NCBI GenBank assembly: GCA_964574875.1 | Contig: CAZNOX010000004.1 | Coordinates: 37,263 to 101,262, forward strand | DNA from: DSCS01 sp035391585 | Lineage (GTDB): Bacteria > Macinerneyibacteriota > Macinerneyibacteria > Macinerneyibacteriales > DSCS01 | DNA length: 64,000 nucleotides | Reading direction: 5' to 3' | In this document: positions 25,432 through 34,409 of the stretch, in pieces | How the letters are laid out: each line of letters starts with the position of its first letter | Position numbering within the stretch: position 1 is the stretch's first letter | The notes under the pieces: generated by a model | Database searches by the model: none | Seen by the model: the letters and a program-made list of their open reading frames with translations, nothing else | Told to the model about the DNA's origin: nothing | Program-made: the position numbers and the translations under genes

Positions 25432-26379
25432 TCATTTCGGCCATAGAAAGGCCACATAAGCGGCATAAAGTGCTAAAAGAAGCCCTCCTTCCAGGCGGCT
25501 GAGCCTGAACCCGCTTTTGAAAAAGGGAAAAGCCAGACAGGAGGCCAGGCCAAAAACCCCCAGATCGGCCCAGGTGATCCCGCTGGCTGTCAGAGGCCGG
25601 ACAGCCCCTGCCCCCCCGAGGACAGCAAGAGTATTGAAAATATTGGATCCGATGATATTCCCCACGGAAATGTCCGGTTCTTTTTTCAATGCGGCGACAA
25701 GAGAAGTCGCCAGCTCAGGAAGGCTTGTCCCCGCGGCCACGATGGTGAGCCCGATCACAGCTTCGCTCACACCGAAGAGCCGCGCCAAAGTGATGCTTCC
25801 CGCCACCAGGAGATGCGCTCCGGCAGCAAGGAGCCCCAGCCCGCCTCCGATCAGAAGGATAAAGAGGAGAGGGGACCCCGCTGACGGAACGAGATAGTCC
25901 CGGAACTCATCGTTGAGGATCTTCTCCTTTTTTTTCAGTGCGGGTTGAAGCGTCCATCCTGTATAAAGAAAAAAGAGAGCAAGAAAAGCGAGACTTTCAC
26001 CAGGAGAGAAGACACCATCGATACAAAAGAGGATCATAAGAAATGCTGAGGCGATCATGGCCGGAACATCACGCCGGACCAATCCTGACTGGACGCGAAG
26101 AGGCTGTATCAGTGACGCCAGGCCGAGGATGACACAGAGATTGAAGATGTTGGATCCCAGGACATTCCCCAGGGAGATGGCGCTGTTCCCCGAGAATGAT
26201 GCTTTCAGGCTCACGATCATCTCAGGCATACTGGTCCCGAAAGCAACGATGGTCAATCCCACGATGAGCGGTGCCACTCCCAGCCGGAGAGCCAGCTTTG
26301 AACTCCCTTTCACCAGGAGGTCCGCCCCGAAATAAAGAAAGACAAGTGAACCGGCAATAAGACTTAAAGAAGAGACCAT
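25432..26379 (-). CDS. calcium/sodium antiporter (CaCA family, YrbG-like)
   Basis: The 315-residue protein has ten to eleven membrane spans in two inverted halves. Each half carries an alpha motif: VGLTIVAFGTSMPEMIVSLKASFSGNSAISLGNVLGSNIFN and IGLTIVAAGTSLPELATSLVAALKKEPDISVGNIIGSNIFN. The Glu of GTSxPE is the ion ligand. It would extrude Ca2+ in exchange for Na+. The start at 26379 follows GAGGAGG; the longer frame to 26430 begins upstream of the predicted -10 element. First gene of the operon with the nitroreductase and the C_GCAxxG_C_C protein. Confidence 0.9.
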   Translation of the reverse strand: MVSSLSLIAGSLVFLYFGADLLVKGSSKLALRLGVAPLIVGLTIVAFGTSMPEMIVSLKASFSGNSAISLGNVLGSNIFNLCVILGLASLIQPLRVQSGLVRRDVPAMIASAFLMILFCIDGVFSPGESLAFLALFFLYTGWTLQPALKKKEKILNDEFRDYLVPSAGSPLLFILLIGGGLGLLAAGAHLLVAGSITLARLFGVSEAVIGLTIVAAGTSLPELATSLVAALKKEPDISVGNIIGSNIFNTLAVLGGAGAVRPLTASGITWADLGVFGLASCLAFPFFKSGFRLSRLEGGLLLALYAAYVAFLWPK

Positions 26380-26409
26380 CGCTCTCAACCTCCTCTTCTC
26401 TCTTTTATG

Positions 26410-26437
26410 AAGATAAGTCATCCCGGACATCTGTCAA
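26410..26437 (-). promoter_or_regulatory. promoter of the antiporter operon
   Basis: On the minus strand TTGACA (26432-26437) and TATCTT (26410-26415), 16-bp spacer. Confidence 0.65.
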
Positions 26438-26537
26438 GTCTTCTCTTGGGCCGTTCATCTCTTCATACGGCCGTCCTGTCACTTCCTCCTTGTCCTCCTC
26501 CCTGTCACATCCTACTCTGAGGGAAAAAGGAGGAGCT

Positions 26538-27575
26538 GTGCATGTGATCCTGCTCATTATCACGGGCCTTTCTCTCTTTTCCGGATGCGCATTGGATGAA
26601 GAGGCTCTTGACGACGATTTCACCCCGCTCTCCCTGCACCGCCTGAAGACAGGAGAGTGGAATGTTCCGGCTTCGCGCCTTCTTCTTGCCCAATTCGAGG
26701 GAAGGGTCTACGGGCTGGATATCGTCACCGGGAAAGTCTCGGTCACCACGTTTGCAGGGAAGAACCCTTCCACAACAGAACTCTTCACGCTTCCGGCAGG
26801 GTGCAGCGCCGGCGAGATCTTCAGCCCGGCGGCCTTTCAGCCTCTCACAGCGGATTCATTTCTCATCGCCGACCGCTACGGCAACCGTCTTCACCTTATC
26901 ACGGAACAGGGGACCGTGAGGAAGACGCTGATGTTATCGCGCCGTGGATTCTTCCCCCGCGGAACACACATTGCAGCCAGGAGCGGAGAGACATCCGGAG
27001 CTGTTCTCTTTTGCAGCTTTTCAGCCCGGGGTGAGATCCTTCTTCTCCGGACAGACCCTTTCAGAGTCGTCTCTTCAACAGGACAAGAGCACCCGCCCCT
27101 CTCATCTGAAAAAGGATCTCTTCGGTTTCATCCATTTTTCGGCGACCTTGTCCATACGGCAGAAGGGTTTTTCAGATTCACATACATCCCCTCCCTCTAT
27201 TGGGAAAGAGGCCGGGGGGCAGAGGATCTGAAGACTCTCTTTTCCGGACTCAGGGAGCACGGTTTCTCTTTTGAATTGAGCCCACATCAACGTCCCTACC
27301 AAAAAAGTCCTTTGAAACCGCTCCTGACACGGGCAGAACTGATTCCTGTCCCCGGTAAGGGGAGGAAAGAGGCTCTCCTTCTCTGTTATGACGATCTCCA
27401 TAAACGGATCTTCGCCATGACACCCCGGGGGCAGATGAAGACGCTGATCCCCTGGCCGGAAGCCCTCCCCTGGGAATATCCTCATCTGATCATGACAGCT
27501 CCGGACAGGTTCCTCTTTTACGGACAGGATGACCGCTTTGAACTTTACGAGACAGGAAAGGCCCTTTTCAGGTGA
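26538..27575 (+). CDS. hypothetical lipoprotein
   Basis: The 345-residue protein starts with a short hydrophobic stretch ending LFSGCALDEE, giving a lipid-anchored Cys near residue 17 with a relaxed lipobox. The remainder is strand-rich with spaced aromatic residues (GRVYGLDIVTGKVSVTTFAG, SFLIADRYGNRLHLITEQGTV, ALLLCYDDLHKRIFAMTPRGQ), suggesting a propeller-like fold. No family is recognised. The start is a GTG at 26538, four bases after AGGAGG; a second in-frame GTG two codons later is possible. An intrinsic terminator overlaps the stop. Confidence 0.65.
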   Translation: MHVILLIITGLSLFSGCALDEEALDDDFTPLSLHRLKTGEWNVPASRLLLAQFEGRVYGLDIVTGKVSVTTFAGKNPSTTELFTLPAGCSAGEIFSPAAFQPLTADSFLIADRYGNRLHLITEQGTVRKTLMLSRRGFFPRGTHIAARSGETSGAVLFCSFSARGEILLLRTDPFRVVSSTGQEHPPLSSEKGSLRFHPFFGDLVHTAEGFFRFTYIPSLYWERGRGAEDLKTLFSGLREHGFSFELSPHQRPYQKSPLKPLLTRAELIPVPGKGRKEALLLCYDDLHKRIFAMTPRGQMKTLIPWPEALPWEYPHLIMTAPDRFLFYGQDDRFELYETGKALFR

Positions 27576-27598
27576 AAAGGGCCCGAAGACTATTTTTT
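27560..27598 (+). terminator. intrinsic terminator of the lipoprotein gene
   Basis: A 10-bp stem (27560-27569 with 27574-27583, loop aggt) begins before the stop codon and is followed by a tract of seven T bases at 27592-27599. Confidence 0.85.
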
Positions 27599-28321
27599 TA
27601 TGAACCGGGGTTCTTTCTGAAACGAGATCATTCCGCGTTTCCAGAGAAAGAAGATAATGAGCGTGGCTGCAGCTGCACAGAGAACAGCCAGAAGGATCCA
27701 CATCCCGGTATGCACTTTTTCATAGGTGAGTTCAAGATGGTTCTCAGCGAAGGGATCCAGTGTCCACGTATAGAGCCCCTCTTTTTCATCCGCCTGGGAC
27801 GCGTTGTGAGTGAGGACCTTGTAGGGTGTCCTGATCGCATACGTATAGTTCATGTTTTTTGTGAAATTCTCAGGCAGAAAGCCCTCTGCTTCATCATTGG
27901 TCACAAGATCGTCTCCCACAGCAGAATAATCGGTCTTGACAATCAGGGTGACCATGGATCTGAAGAGTCCTTTTTTTGTTTCCACAGTCAGAGATGCACC
28001 CAATTGCTCTTTGTTGGCGTCCAGCGACCTCTTGAACGCTTCCATCGATGGAAACTCGGCATGAGCCCGTATTCCCTGATACCCGTCTTGCTGATAATCA
28101 CTCACCTGAAATCCGCTCTCGGAAAGCTTCGTCCTGATCGTCTGGAAGGGGTCGGCATCATTACTCCGGGCCGCTTCATAGACCACCTGCATCAGCCCGA
28201 AAGAGTAATCATACGAGACTGTCCCGTTCCGTTTGACTGTCAACGTGGAATGGGATTCTGAACAGGCGAACAGGGCCGAGAGAACACAGATCAGCAGAGT
28301 TATACGGATGCCTCTCTTCAT
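27590..28321 (-). CDS. hypothetical lipoprotein with C-terminal membrane anchor (LppM/DUF3153-like layout)
   Basis: The 243-residue protein has a lipobox LSALFACSES (Cys near residue 20). A strand-helix domain starts HSTLTVKRNGTVSYDYSFGLMQV and includes YQGIRAHAEFPSMEAFKRSLDA. A C-terminal transmembrane segment, MWILLAVLCAAAATLIIFFLW, is followed by a basic tail. Lipid anchor plus a 'neutral, beta-rich domain then C-terminal helix' is the layout of LppM-type proteins; the match is architectural only. AAGGAGG sets the start at 28321. Confidence 0.65.
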   Translation of the reverse strand: MKRGIRITLLICVLSALFACSESHSTLTVKRNGTVSYDYSFGLMQVVYEAARSNDADPFQTIRTKLSESGFQVSDYQQDGYQGIRAHAEFPSMEAFKRSLDANKEQLGASLTVETKKGLFRSMVTLIVKTDYSAVGDDLVTNDEAEGFLPENFTKNMNYTYAIRTPYKVLTHNASQADEKEGLYTWTLDPFAENHLELTYEKVHTGMWILLAVLCAAAATLIIFFLWKRGMISFQKEPRFIKK

Positions 28322-28352
28322 CTTCACAACCTCCTTGATTTCATTGTCCATA

Positions 28353-28380
28353 AGAATAGCTTTTCCTCCGGATTTTTCAA
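28353..28380 (-). promoter_or_regulatory. promoter of the LppM-like lipoprotein gene
   Basis: On the minus strand TTGAAA (28375-28380) and TATTCT (28353-28358), 16-bp spacer. This excludes an in-frame ATG at 28351. Confidence 0.65.
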
Positions 28381-28415
28381 GTTGTTTTCTTCAAAAAGAT
28401 TTTTCCGATAAAGAC

Positions 28416-28443
28416 TTGACATCAGGGAAAAGGGTGTTATATT
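28416..28443 (+). promoter_or_regulatory. promoter of the winged-helix regulator
   Basis: TTGACA (28416-28421) and TATATT (28438-28443), 16-bp spacer, directly followed by a perfect palindrome. Confidence 0.8.
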
Positions 28444-28444
28444 T

Positions 28445-28461
28445 ACTTTGTAAGACAAAGT
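28445..28461. promoter_or_regulatory. candidate autoregulatory operator
   Basis: ACTTTGTaagACAAAGT is a perfect 7-3-7 inverted repeat starting two bases after the -10 element. Its position predicts repression of the downstream regulator gene, probably by its own product. Confidence 0.7.
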
Positions 28462-28485
28462 TATTTGTAACCAAAGGAGGTTTGC

Positions 28486-28887
28486 ATGAATTCACACAAG
28501 GCTTATGAAGATGTNNNNNNNNNNNNNNNNNNNNNNNNNNNNNNNNNNNNNNNNNNNNNNNNNNNNNNNNNNNNNNNNNNNNNNNNNNNNNNNNNNNNNN
28601 NNNNNNNNNNNNNNATCCATGCCCCGGTGAGGCTGGCCATCCTCTCCCTTCTCATGACTGTGGAAGAGGCGGACTTTACGTACCTCAAAGACCATACGGG
28701 CACATCAGAAGGAAATCTGAGCACTCATCTCACCCGCCTTGAAGAGGGAGGGCTGATCACTGTCACCAAGACGTTTTACAAAAAGAGGCCCAGGACACTA
28801 TGCGCGATCACCCCGGAGGGAAGAAAGCGATTTCACCACTACCTCGCTTGTCTCGAAGCGATCCTCACACCGGAACAGACAGAGTAG
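28486..28887 (+). CDS. winged-helix transcriptional regulator (HTH_27 / MarR-like), interrupted by assembly gap
   Basis: The left part reads about ten codons (start ATG at 28486 after AAAGGAGG), then 100 Ns. The right part carries IHAPVRLAILSLLMTVEEADFTYLKDHTGTSEGNLSTHLTRLEEGGLITVTKTFYKKRPRTLCAITPEGRKRF, a complete winged helix with the recognition helix at NLSTHLTRL. Related HTH_27 proteins are about 95-100 residues with only 10-20 residues before the IHAPVRL equivalent, so little coding sequence should be missing unless something is inserted in the gap. Autoregulation through the 28445-28461 palindrome is likely. True length is unknown. Confidence 0.75.
   Translation: MNSHKAYEDXXXXXXXXXXXXXXXXXXXXXXXXXXXXXXXXXXIHAPVRLAILSLLMTVEEADFTYLKDHTGTSEGNLSTHLTRLEEGGLITVTKTFYKKRPRTLCAITPEGRKRFHHYLACLEAILTPEQTE
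28515..28614. other. assembly gap of exactly 100 N
   Basis: A run of exactly 100 undefined bases lies inside the regulator gene. A round number usually marks a scaffold join of unknown size, so coordinates to either side may not be truly contiguous. Confidence 0.98.
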
Positions 28888-28913
28888 GGAAGCCGGCTTT
28901 AAGCCGGCTTCCC
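28887..28913. terminator. hairpin between convergent genes
   Basis: GGGAAGCCGGC and GCCGGCTTCCC pair around tttaa. The 5' arm begins at the last base of the regulator stop codon. No long T tract follows on either strand; it probably ends both convergent transcripts. Confidence 0.6.
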
Positions 28914-28916
28914 TCA

Positions 28917-29975
28917 TTATTGAAATGCACACACGACGATTTCAGAGAGATTACGGTCCTCCTCGTCCAGAGGAGACTCCTGATAGATCAGGGTATCGTC
29001 CGGAGCACAATAGAGGAGGACAGAGCTCGTCGTTCCCTCGGGAAACCGATACCGGGCCGTGGCCACGAGGTCTCCCCGGCTGTTATAACTCAAAAGGACA
29101 GCCTTATCCCTGGCTTCAGCCGATCCGATGAGGACCCAATAATCGTCCTGCCGCGTAAAAAAAGCCACTGTCCCGCGGGGAGAAAAGCGAAGAGAGAGTT
29201 CATTATCTTCATCACCCTGGCGGCTTTCTCCCTCAAACCACTCTCCCTTGAGTTCCGGATAGTCCTCTTCCCTGATCACAGAAAGAGCACTCTTCTCCCA
29301 TCGGGTAAAGAGAAGACGTTTTCCCAGGAACCCGAAAAGCAGGACTCCGTCCCGGGAGACAAGAGGGATAAAGATGGACCGGGCTGCATAATCCATGAGT
29401 TCCTGTTTTGTCATCGATGAAAAATCGGGGTGCTCGGCAGGAACGAAACGGCCCAGGAGTGTCCCCTCCTTATCATAGACATGGAGAAAGGCCGGGCCTT
29501 CAATAATTGAACAGTAGATCCGCCCGTCACCGCCTAAGGCTGCGGCGATGATGCTCCCCTCTCCCAATGTGAACTCATCCTGAAAGCGGATCTCTCCCTG
29601 AGATGTGATCTCAAATCTCATGATCTTGTTCACACCCCGGTCTCCGAGATAGACGGTGTTCCCTTCGCATCCGATGGTGAAAATATCCCCGGGCCCGAAC
29701 TCGCCGGGACCCTTCCCTTTCCGGTCATAGCGGTCCGTGACAAGGCCGTCTTCAGTCATTGTCACAAGGGCATAGTGGTGATTTCGGGAATCAAGCACCA
29801 CATAGTACTCCCCTGTTTTGTCAATACTCTCGATGTCCATCTCCTGTGATAAGGAGATCCTCTTCACTTCCGTTATAGTTGAGGAGGGAAGGGAATCAAT
29901 ATCAGGAACAGATCCTGTGCGGCAGGCGCTGAAGATAAGAACGAGAATCACAAGGTAAAGAGAAGATTTCATCAT
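28917..29975 (-). CDS. 6-bladed beta-propeller lipoprotein
   Basis: The 352-residue protein has a signal ending LIFSACRTG, with the lipid Cys near residue 18. A propeller of the '6-bladed' type follows: YYVVLDSRNHHYALVTMTEDG, RKGKGPGEFGPGDIFTIGCEGNTVYLGDRGVNKIMRFEI, and repeated YD-KEG-LLG blades. The KGxGPGEF motif is typical of this family, common in Bacteroidetes and spirochaetes. The role is unknown; it probably binds a ligand or partner at the cell surface or in the periplasm. It lies 86 bases downstream of the hybrid kinase gene on the same strand. Tandem ATGs at 29975 and 29972 follow AAAGGGGG. Confidence 0.78.
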   Translation of the reverse strand: MMKSSLYLVILVLIFSACRTGSVPDIDSLPSSTITEVKRISLSQEMDIESIDKTGEYYVVLDSRNHHYALVTMTEDGLVTDRYDRKGKGPGEFGPGDIFTIGCEGNTVYLGDRGVNKIMRFEITSQGEIRFQDEFTLGEGSIIAAALGGDGRIYCSIIEGPAFLHVYDKEGTLLGRFVPAEHPDFSSMTKQELMDYAARSIFIPLVSRDGVLLFGFLGKRLLFTRWEKSALSVIREEDYPELKGEWFEGESRQGDEDNELSLRFSPRGTVAFFTRQDDYWVLIGSAEARDKAVLLSYNSRGDLVATARYRFPEGTTSSVLLYCAPDDTLIYQESPLDEEDRNLSEIVVCAFQ

Positions 29976-30061
29976 ACCCCCTTTTTCCCATGGGACAAAA
30001 AAGAGACAGATGATGTTTCAGGATGATCCATCCCGGAAGAAATCCCAAATAGAGAAGCGGT

Positions 30062-33000
30062 CTACGATTTTAAAGCCTCTTTGATCACACGCCCCAGTTC
30101 CTGCTGACGGTAGGGTTTCTGGATAAAGCCCCGGGCGCCTTTTTCCATGAGCTCATGAAAGCCCCGATCATGGCTGAATCCGGACGAGAAGACGACCTTG
30201 ACGTGAGGATCCAGCGTCATCAGCTCTTCAAAGACCTCCCGTCCGTTCATCTTGGGCATCACCATATCCAGAAGGATCACATCGATCTCATCTTTGTTCC
30301 TGTTGTAGACCTGAAGCCCGTCATCTCCATCCTCTGCTTCAAGGACACGGTAGCCCAGCCCGGAAAGGATCTCTCCGGCAATAGCCCGGACCACAGGGTC
30401 ATCTTCAATGATCAGGACTGTTTTATTGTGAACAAAGAGATCGCCTTTGACCCGTGTTTTTTTCCTGATCCTTCCGGCTTCAGCCGGCAGGTAGATCCGG
30501 AATGTGCTCCCTTCACCAGGAGTGCTTTCACACATGACCATGCCGTTATGGTCCTTGACAGAACCGTAGACAGCAGCCAGCCCGAGTCCCGTCCCCTTTC
30601 CCACACCCTTTGTGGTGAAAAAGGGTTCAAAGATATGCTCCATGATCTCGGGGGTCATCCCCTTGCCGTCATCCCTCACCTCGATACAGACGTAAGGGCC
30701 GGGTTTGAGATCGAAGGAGCTTTCCCGGCAAAAAGCCTCATCCAGGGAACAGTCTGTTGTCGTGAAATGAACGGTGCCCCCTTCGGGAAGAGCATCCCGG
30801 GCATTGATCCCCAGGTTTAAAAAGGCATTCTGAAGCTGGGCCGGGTCTCCGATGACTGTGGACTGTTGCGCTTGAAAATCTTTTTGTATTTCGATGCGCC
30901 TGTCCAGACTCCGTTCAAGGATCTCTATGGCATCTTTGAGGATCAGGTGAATATCCACGGGGGTGGACTCCACTTTCCCTTTCCGGGAAAAATCCAGCAG
31001 TCTCTGGGTCAGGGCTGAGGCCCGCTGGGCTGTATCAATGATCATATTGAGGTTGTGCTTGAGTTCCCGGTCTTTTCCCACCTTCATCTCAAGAAGGTCC
31101 GCCGAGCCCATGATCCCCGCCAGCATATTGTTGAAATCGTGTGCGATCCCTCCGGCCAGCAGGCCGATGGAATCAAGCTTCTGGGACTGTCTGAGCTGCT
31201 GTTCCAGGACATACTGCTCGGTGATATCGCGCAGGACCACCACGGTCCCGGTGATCGTCCCCTTCTCATCCCGGATGGGGGCGATGCTTCGGGAGACACG
31301 GCGTTCTTTCCCGTCAGAGCTGTGCAGCAGGGAGACGGAAGGGAAGTTCCTGTTATTGGCTGTATACTCCCCTACCGGGGTCAGGAGACAGGCATTATGT
31401 TCTTTATTCATAAAACGCAGGATTGAATGGGCTGGTTTCCCCCGGGCCTGTTCCACGGAAAGGCCCAGCATCGTCTCACCCACCGGGTTCATCTCCTGGA
31501 TACGGCCTTGTGTGTCCAGGGCGATGACGGCATCCCCGATGGAGTTGAGGATGGTCCGCAGATCAGCTTCTCGCCGTTGTAGCGCCTGTTCGGCCACCTT
31601 TCTTTTTGTGATGTCCCGTCCGATGGAGAGGATCGCCTCTTCCCCCTTGAAATTGATGACCCGGGCATTCACTTCTGTGGGTATGAAACGGCCATCTTTC
31701 GTGATATGCTCCGTTTCAAAGATCATGCGCCCTTCCTTCACCAATGTCTCTATCCGTTCGCGGACTTGAGAGGCATGGGCCGGAGAATCGAATTTTTCCG
31801 GGCCCATGGTGAGCATCTCTTCACGGGTGTAGCCCAGGCGTTCACAGAAGACATCATTGACTTCCAGGATCGTCCCGGCGGGAGAATGGATCACCATGGC
31901 GTCCGCTGCCGAATGGAAAAAGAGGCGGAACTGCTCCTCACTCTCCCGGAGTGTCTCCTCCATCATTCTTTTTTCCGTGATGTCTGTTCCCGAGCTGAGG
32001 ATCCCGGACTTTTGGCCTGTCTCATCATAGAGAGGCGCATTGCGCCAGGCGATATACCGCTCTTTTCCGCTTCCTGTTCTAATATAATTCTCATGATACT
32101 GGACGTCTCTGCTGTCATCAGCCATAAAGGTGCGAAACAGCGTGTGAGTCTCATCCTGGTAAGCTCTCGGCACGAACTCCTCAACCCAGGATTTCCCCAC
32201 GATCTCCTCTTCGCTTCTTTCCAGGACACGGCATCCCTTGGGGTTCACCATGGCGATCCGTCCGTCCCGGTCCAACGCCAGAATCATGACATCAGCGACA
32301 TTGAGATAGGCCCGGGCCTTATCCCGCTCTTTATTCACCTTCTCTTCAGCCAGTTTGAAATCGGTCACATCGATGACAGAGATCAGCCCTGCCTGTTTCC
32401 CTTTATAGATACAGGTCGTCCCCGCCAGACGGACCCAGCGCTCTTCTCCATCTTTGCGGATGATCTTGAACTCATACCCGGTGGGAGCGTCTTCTCCCTG
32501 CTGACGCTTTCGTCCCCGGTTCTGGACAAGATCACGGAAATCGGGATGGACGATACTCCAGAAGTTCATCGTCTGGAGTTCATCTCTTGAATAGCCGGTG
32601 ATCTTTTCCGAGACGGGGTTCACATAGACCCATTTGTCCTCCTGATAGAGCATCACCGCTACCGGGGTGGAGACAGTCAATGTCCGGAAGAGTTCCTCAC
32701 TCTCTTCCAGGGCTTTTCGGACCGCATAATCTTCTGTCACATCCCGGAAGACGAGGACGACCCCGATGACATCGCCTTTCTGATCCTTGACCGGAGCGGC
32801 ACTGTCAGCGATCTGGTAGCGGGTCCCGTCTTTAGCGATGAGGATCGTGTGATTCGCCAGCCCTACGGTGATGCCGTCTCTTAAAACATCTCCTACGGGA
32901 TTACGGGTTCTCTGGCCCGTCCGGGCATTGATGATGTGAAAGACCTCGTCAAGAGGCTTTCCGGCAGCCTCGTCAGCCCTCCACCCTGTGAGTTTTTCGG

Positions 33001-34318
33001 CCACACGGTTCATCTCGATGACCCGCCCCTCGATATCAGTTCCGATCACAGCATCTCCGATGGACTGGAGGATGGCCAGGCGTGTCTTTTCAGACTGGTA
33101 TTGCCTGTTTTCTTCCCGAAGGCGGAGAAACCGCATAAAAAGAAGAAGAAGCCCCGTCACCAGAAGGCCGGCGCCCAGGACAAGCCAGGGGACGAAAAGG
33201 GGGTTCTCTTTAAAAAACAACCGGTCGGCGGCAAGATGGACATCCCAGGCGTTTTCTCCCGCTTTCATGGAGACCTCCCGGACAAAAGGCTCCCTGATCC
33301 GGTCCGGCCATCGGGAAAAGACCGTTTTGGATCCGGTGAGTCCGTAAGGGTCCCGGACTTCGATTCCCATATGAAAGGCTTCCCTGGGCTTGAGGATGGA
33401 GGCGATCACCTGATCCATGAGGACGACTCCCTCGATATATCCCTGGAGCTCTTTCTCCCCTCCCGGAGAATAGACAGGAAGGATAAAGGAGACAGCGGCA
33501 TGTTCCTCCAGCCCCCCCGGATGGAAAGTGGAATTGACGAGGGTCATGCTTCCGCGTGCCAATGTCCGTTCATAGATCATTTTGCGATGGGGAAAGAGGC
33601 CTGTCCTGAGCCCGATAAAACTCTCATGCCCCTGGTGAGGCTCGATGTAGAGGACAGGATAGTAGTCCATCCCTTTTTGAATATCCCTTGAGGGAGAGAA
33701 GTCTCTCTCCTTTAAGATGAAATTAAAATTTTCCTGCCTGGCTCTCCTTCGTAATGAAGCGATCCGGTCTCCGCGGACCACCGGGATCCAGACGATGGAG
33801 TGGATATCGTGGTGATCACTCAGCAGATGCGACGTGAAGGAGGAAAACTCATGATACGAGACGTGGTCGCTGTTTTCAAAAAAATTGCGCACTCCGGCCA
33901 CCCCGCTCCAGAGTTCACTGATCTTGGCCTGGAGAGAGACATCGATGAGATCGGCTCTCCGGTCGAAGACTTTTTTCAGTCCCTTGAGTTCGCTCTGGTA
34001 GGTGACCCAGAAGATGATCAGGAAAAAGATAAAGCCTGTGAGGGCGATGCTGATCAGATGGTTTTTGCTATCTGCCTCCGTGACCTCTGTCTCCTCGTTC
34101 CGGCTTGCTTTCTGCCTGATCCTCTTCACCAGGATAACCGTATTGACAGAAAAGATCGCGGCAAGGATGATAAAGAAAAAGAGGTCAGGTTTCCAGAACC
34201 GGGTCAGAGGCCCCCAGCATGTCAAACGGAAAGCGATGTAAAGGGTGCTGATTAGGGCCAAGGCCAGACTTAACCCCAGGACAGGGTGATGCCTTTCCCC
34301 GGACGGATGGATCGACAA
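30062..34318 (-). CDS. hybrid sensor histidine kinase: CHASE, five PAS, HisKA/HATPase, receiver
   Basis: The 1418-residue membrane protein has three hydrophobic segments near 12-32, 44-64 and 88-106. A periplasmic CHASE-type domain spans about 125-345 (RNFFENSDHVSYHEF, DIHSIVWIPVV). A membrane helix is at 376-398. Five PAS domains follow, starting near 411, 540, 668, 796 and 918. The kinase core has GGIAHDFNNML (phospho-acceptor His1060), NLGINARDALPEGG, DDGKGM and GKGTGLGLAAVYG. The C-terminal receiver has Asp1351 in ILLDMVMPKMNG and Lys1401. It would sense an extracytoplasmic ligand plus cytoplasmic redox or small-molecule cues. The start is an unusual TTG at 34318, after AGGTGA. A consensus promoter precedes it. 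Confidence 0.92.
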   Translation of the reverse strand: MSIHPSGERHHPVLGLSLALALISTLYIAFRLTCWGPLTRFWKPDLFFFIILAAIFSVNTVILVKRIRQKASRNEETEVTEADSKNHLISIALTGFIFFLIIFWVTYQSELKGLKKVFDRRADLIDVSLQAKISELWSGVAGVRNFFENSDHVSYHEFSSFTSHLLSDHHDIHSIVWIPVVRGDRIASLRRRARQENFNFILKERDFSPSRDIQKGMDYYPVLYIEPHQGHESFIGLRTGLFPHRKMIYERTLARGSMTLVNSTFHPGGLEEHAAVSFILPVYSPGGEKELQGYIEGVVLMDQVIASILKPREAFHMGIEVRDPYGLTGSKTVFSRWPDRIREPFVREVSMKAGENAWDVHLAADRLFFKENPLFVPWLVLGAGLLVTGLLLLFMRFLRLREENRQYQSEKTRLAILQSIGDAVIGTDIEGRVIEMNRVAEKLTGWRADEAAGKPLDEVFHIINARTGQRTRNPVGDVLRDGITVGLANHTILIAKDGTRYQIADSAAPVKDQKGDVIGVVLVFRDVTEDYAVRKALEESEELFRTLTVSTPVAVMLYQEDKWVYVNPVSEKITGYSRDELQTMNFWSIVHPDFRDLVQNRGRKRQQGEDAPTGYEFKIIRKDGEERWVRLAGTTCIYKGKQAGLISVIDVTDFKLAEEKVNKERDKARAYLNVADVMILALDRDGRIAMVNPKGCRVLERSEEEIVGKSWVEEFVPRAYQDETHTLFRTFMADDSRDVQYHENYIRTGSGKERYIAWRNAPLYDETGQKSGILSSGTDITEKRMMEETLRESEEQFRLFFHSAADAMVIHSPAGTILEVNDVFCERLGYTREEMLTMGPEKFDSPAHASQVRERIETLVKEGRMIFETEHITKDGRFIPTEVNARVINFKGEEAILSIGRDITKRKVAEQALQRREADLRTILNSIGDAVIALDTQGRIQEMNPVGETMLGLSVEQARGKPAHSILRFMNKEHNACLLTPVGEYTANNRNFPSVSLLHSSDGKERRVSRSIAPIRDEKGTITGTVVVLRDITEQYVLEQQLRQSQKLDSIGLLAGGIAHDFNNMLAGIMGSADLLEMKVGKDRELKHNLNMIIDTAQRASALTQRLLDFSRKGKVESTPVDIHLILKDAIEILERSLDRRIEIQKDFQAQQSTVIGDPAQLQNAFLNLGINARDALPEGGTVHFTTTDCSLDEAFCRESSFDLKPGPYVCIEVRDDGKGMTPEIMEHIFEPFFTTKGVGKGTGLGLAAVYGSVKDHNGMVMCESTPGEGSTFRIYLPAEAGRIRKKTRVKGDLFVHNKTVLIIEDDPVVRAIAGEILSGLGYRVLEAEDGDDGLQVYNRNKDEIDVILLDMVMPKMNGREVFEELMTLDPHVKVVFSSGFSHDRGFHELMEKGARGFIQKPYRQQELGRVIKEALKS

Positions 34319-34350
34319 CAGTCACCTCGCTTTCCTGCAGAGACAGCTTT

Positions 34351-34380
34351 ATTATACCATTCTTTCGCTGTTCTTGTCAA
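34351..34380 (-). promoter_or_regulatory. promoter of the hybrid kinase gene
   Basis: On the minus strand a perfect TTGACA (34375-34380) and perfect TATAAT (34351-34356), 18-bp spacer. Confidence 0.85.
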
Positions 34381-34409
34381 ATATTCTTCAGTGAAGTGCC
34401 CGACGTCTT

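Noticed and set aside
28515..28614. Low-complexity or repeat tract
   Set aside because: These bases are undefined Ns, an assembly gap rather than sequence.
31706..32590. Plus-strand frame of about 294 codons inside the hybrid kinase gene
   Set aside because: Antisense to two PAS domains; high-GC shadow ORFs of this length are common throughout the window.
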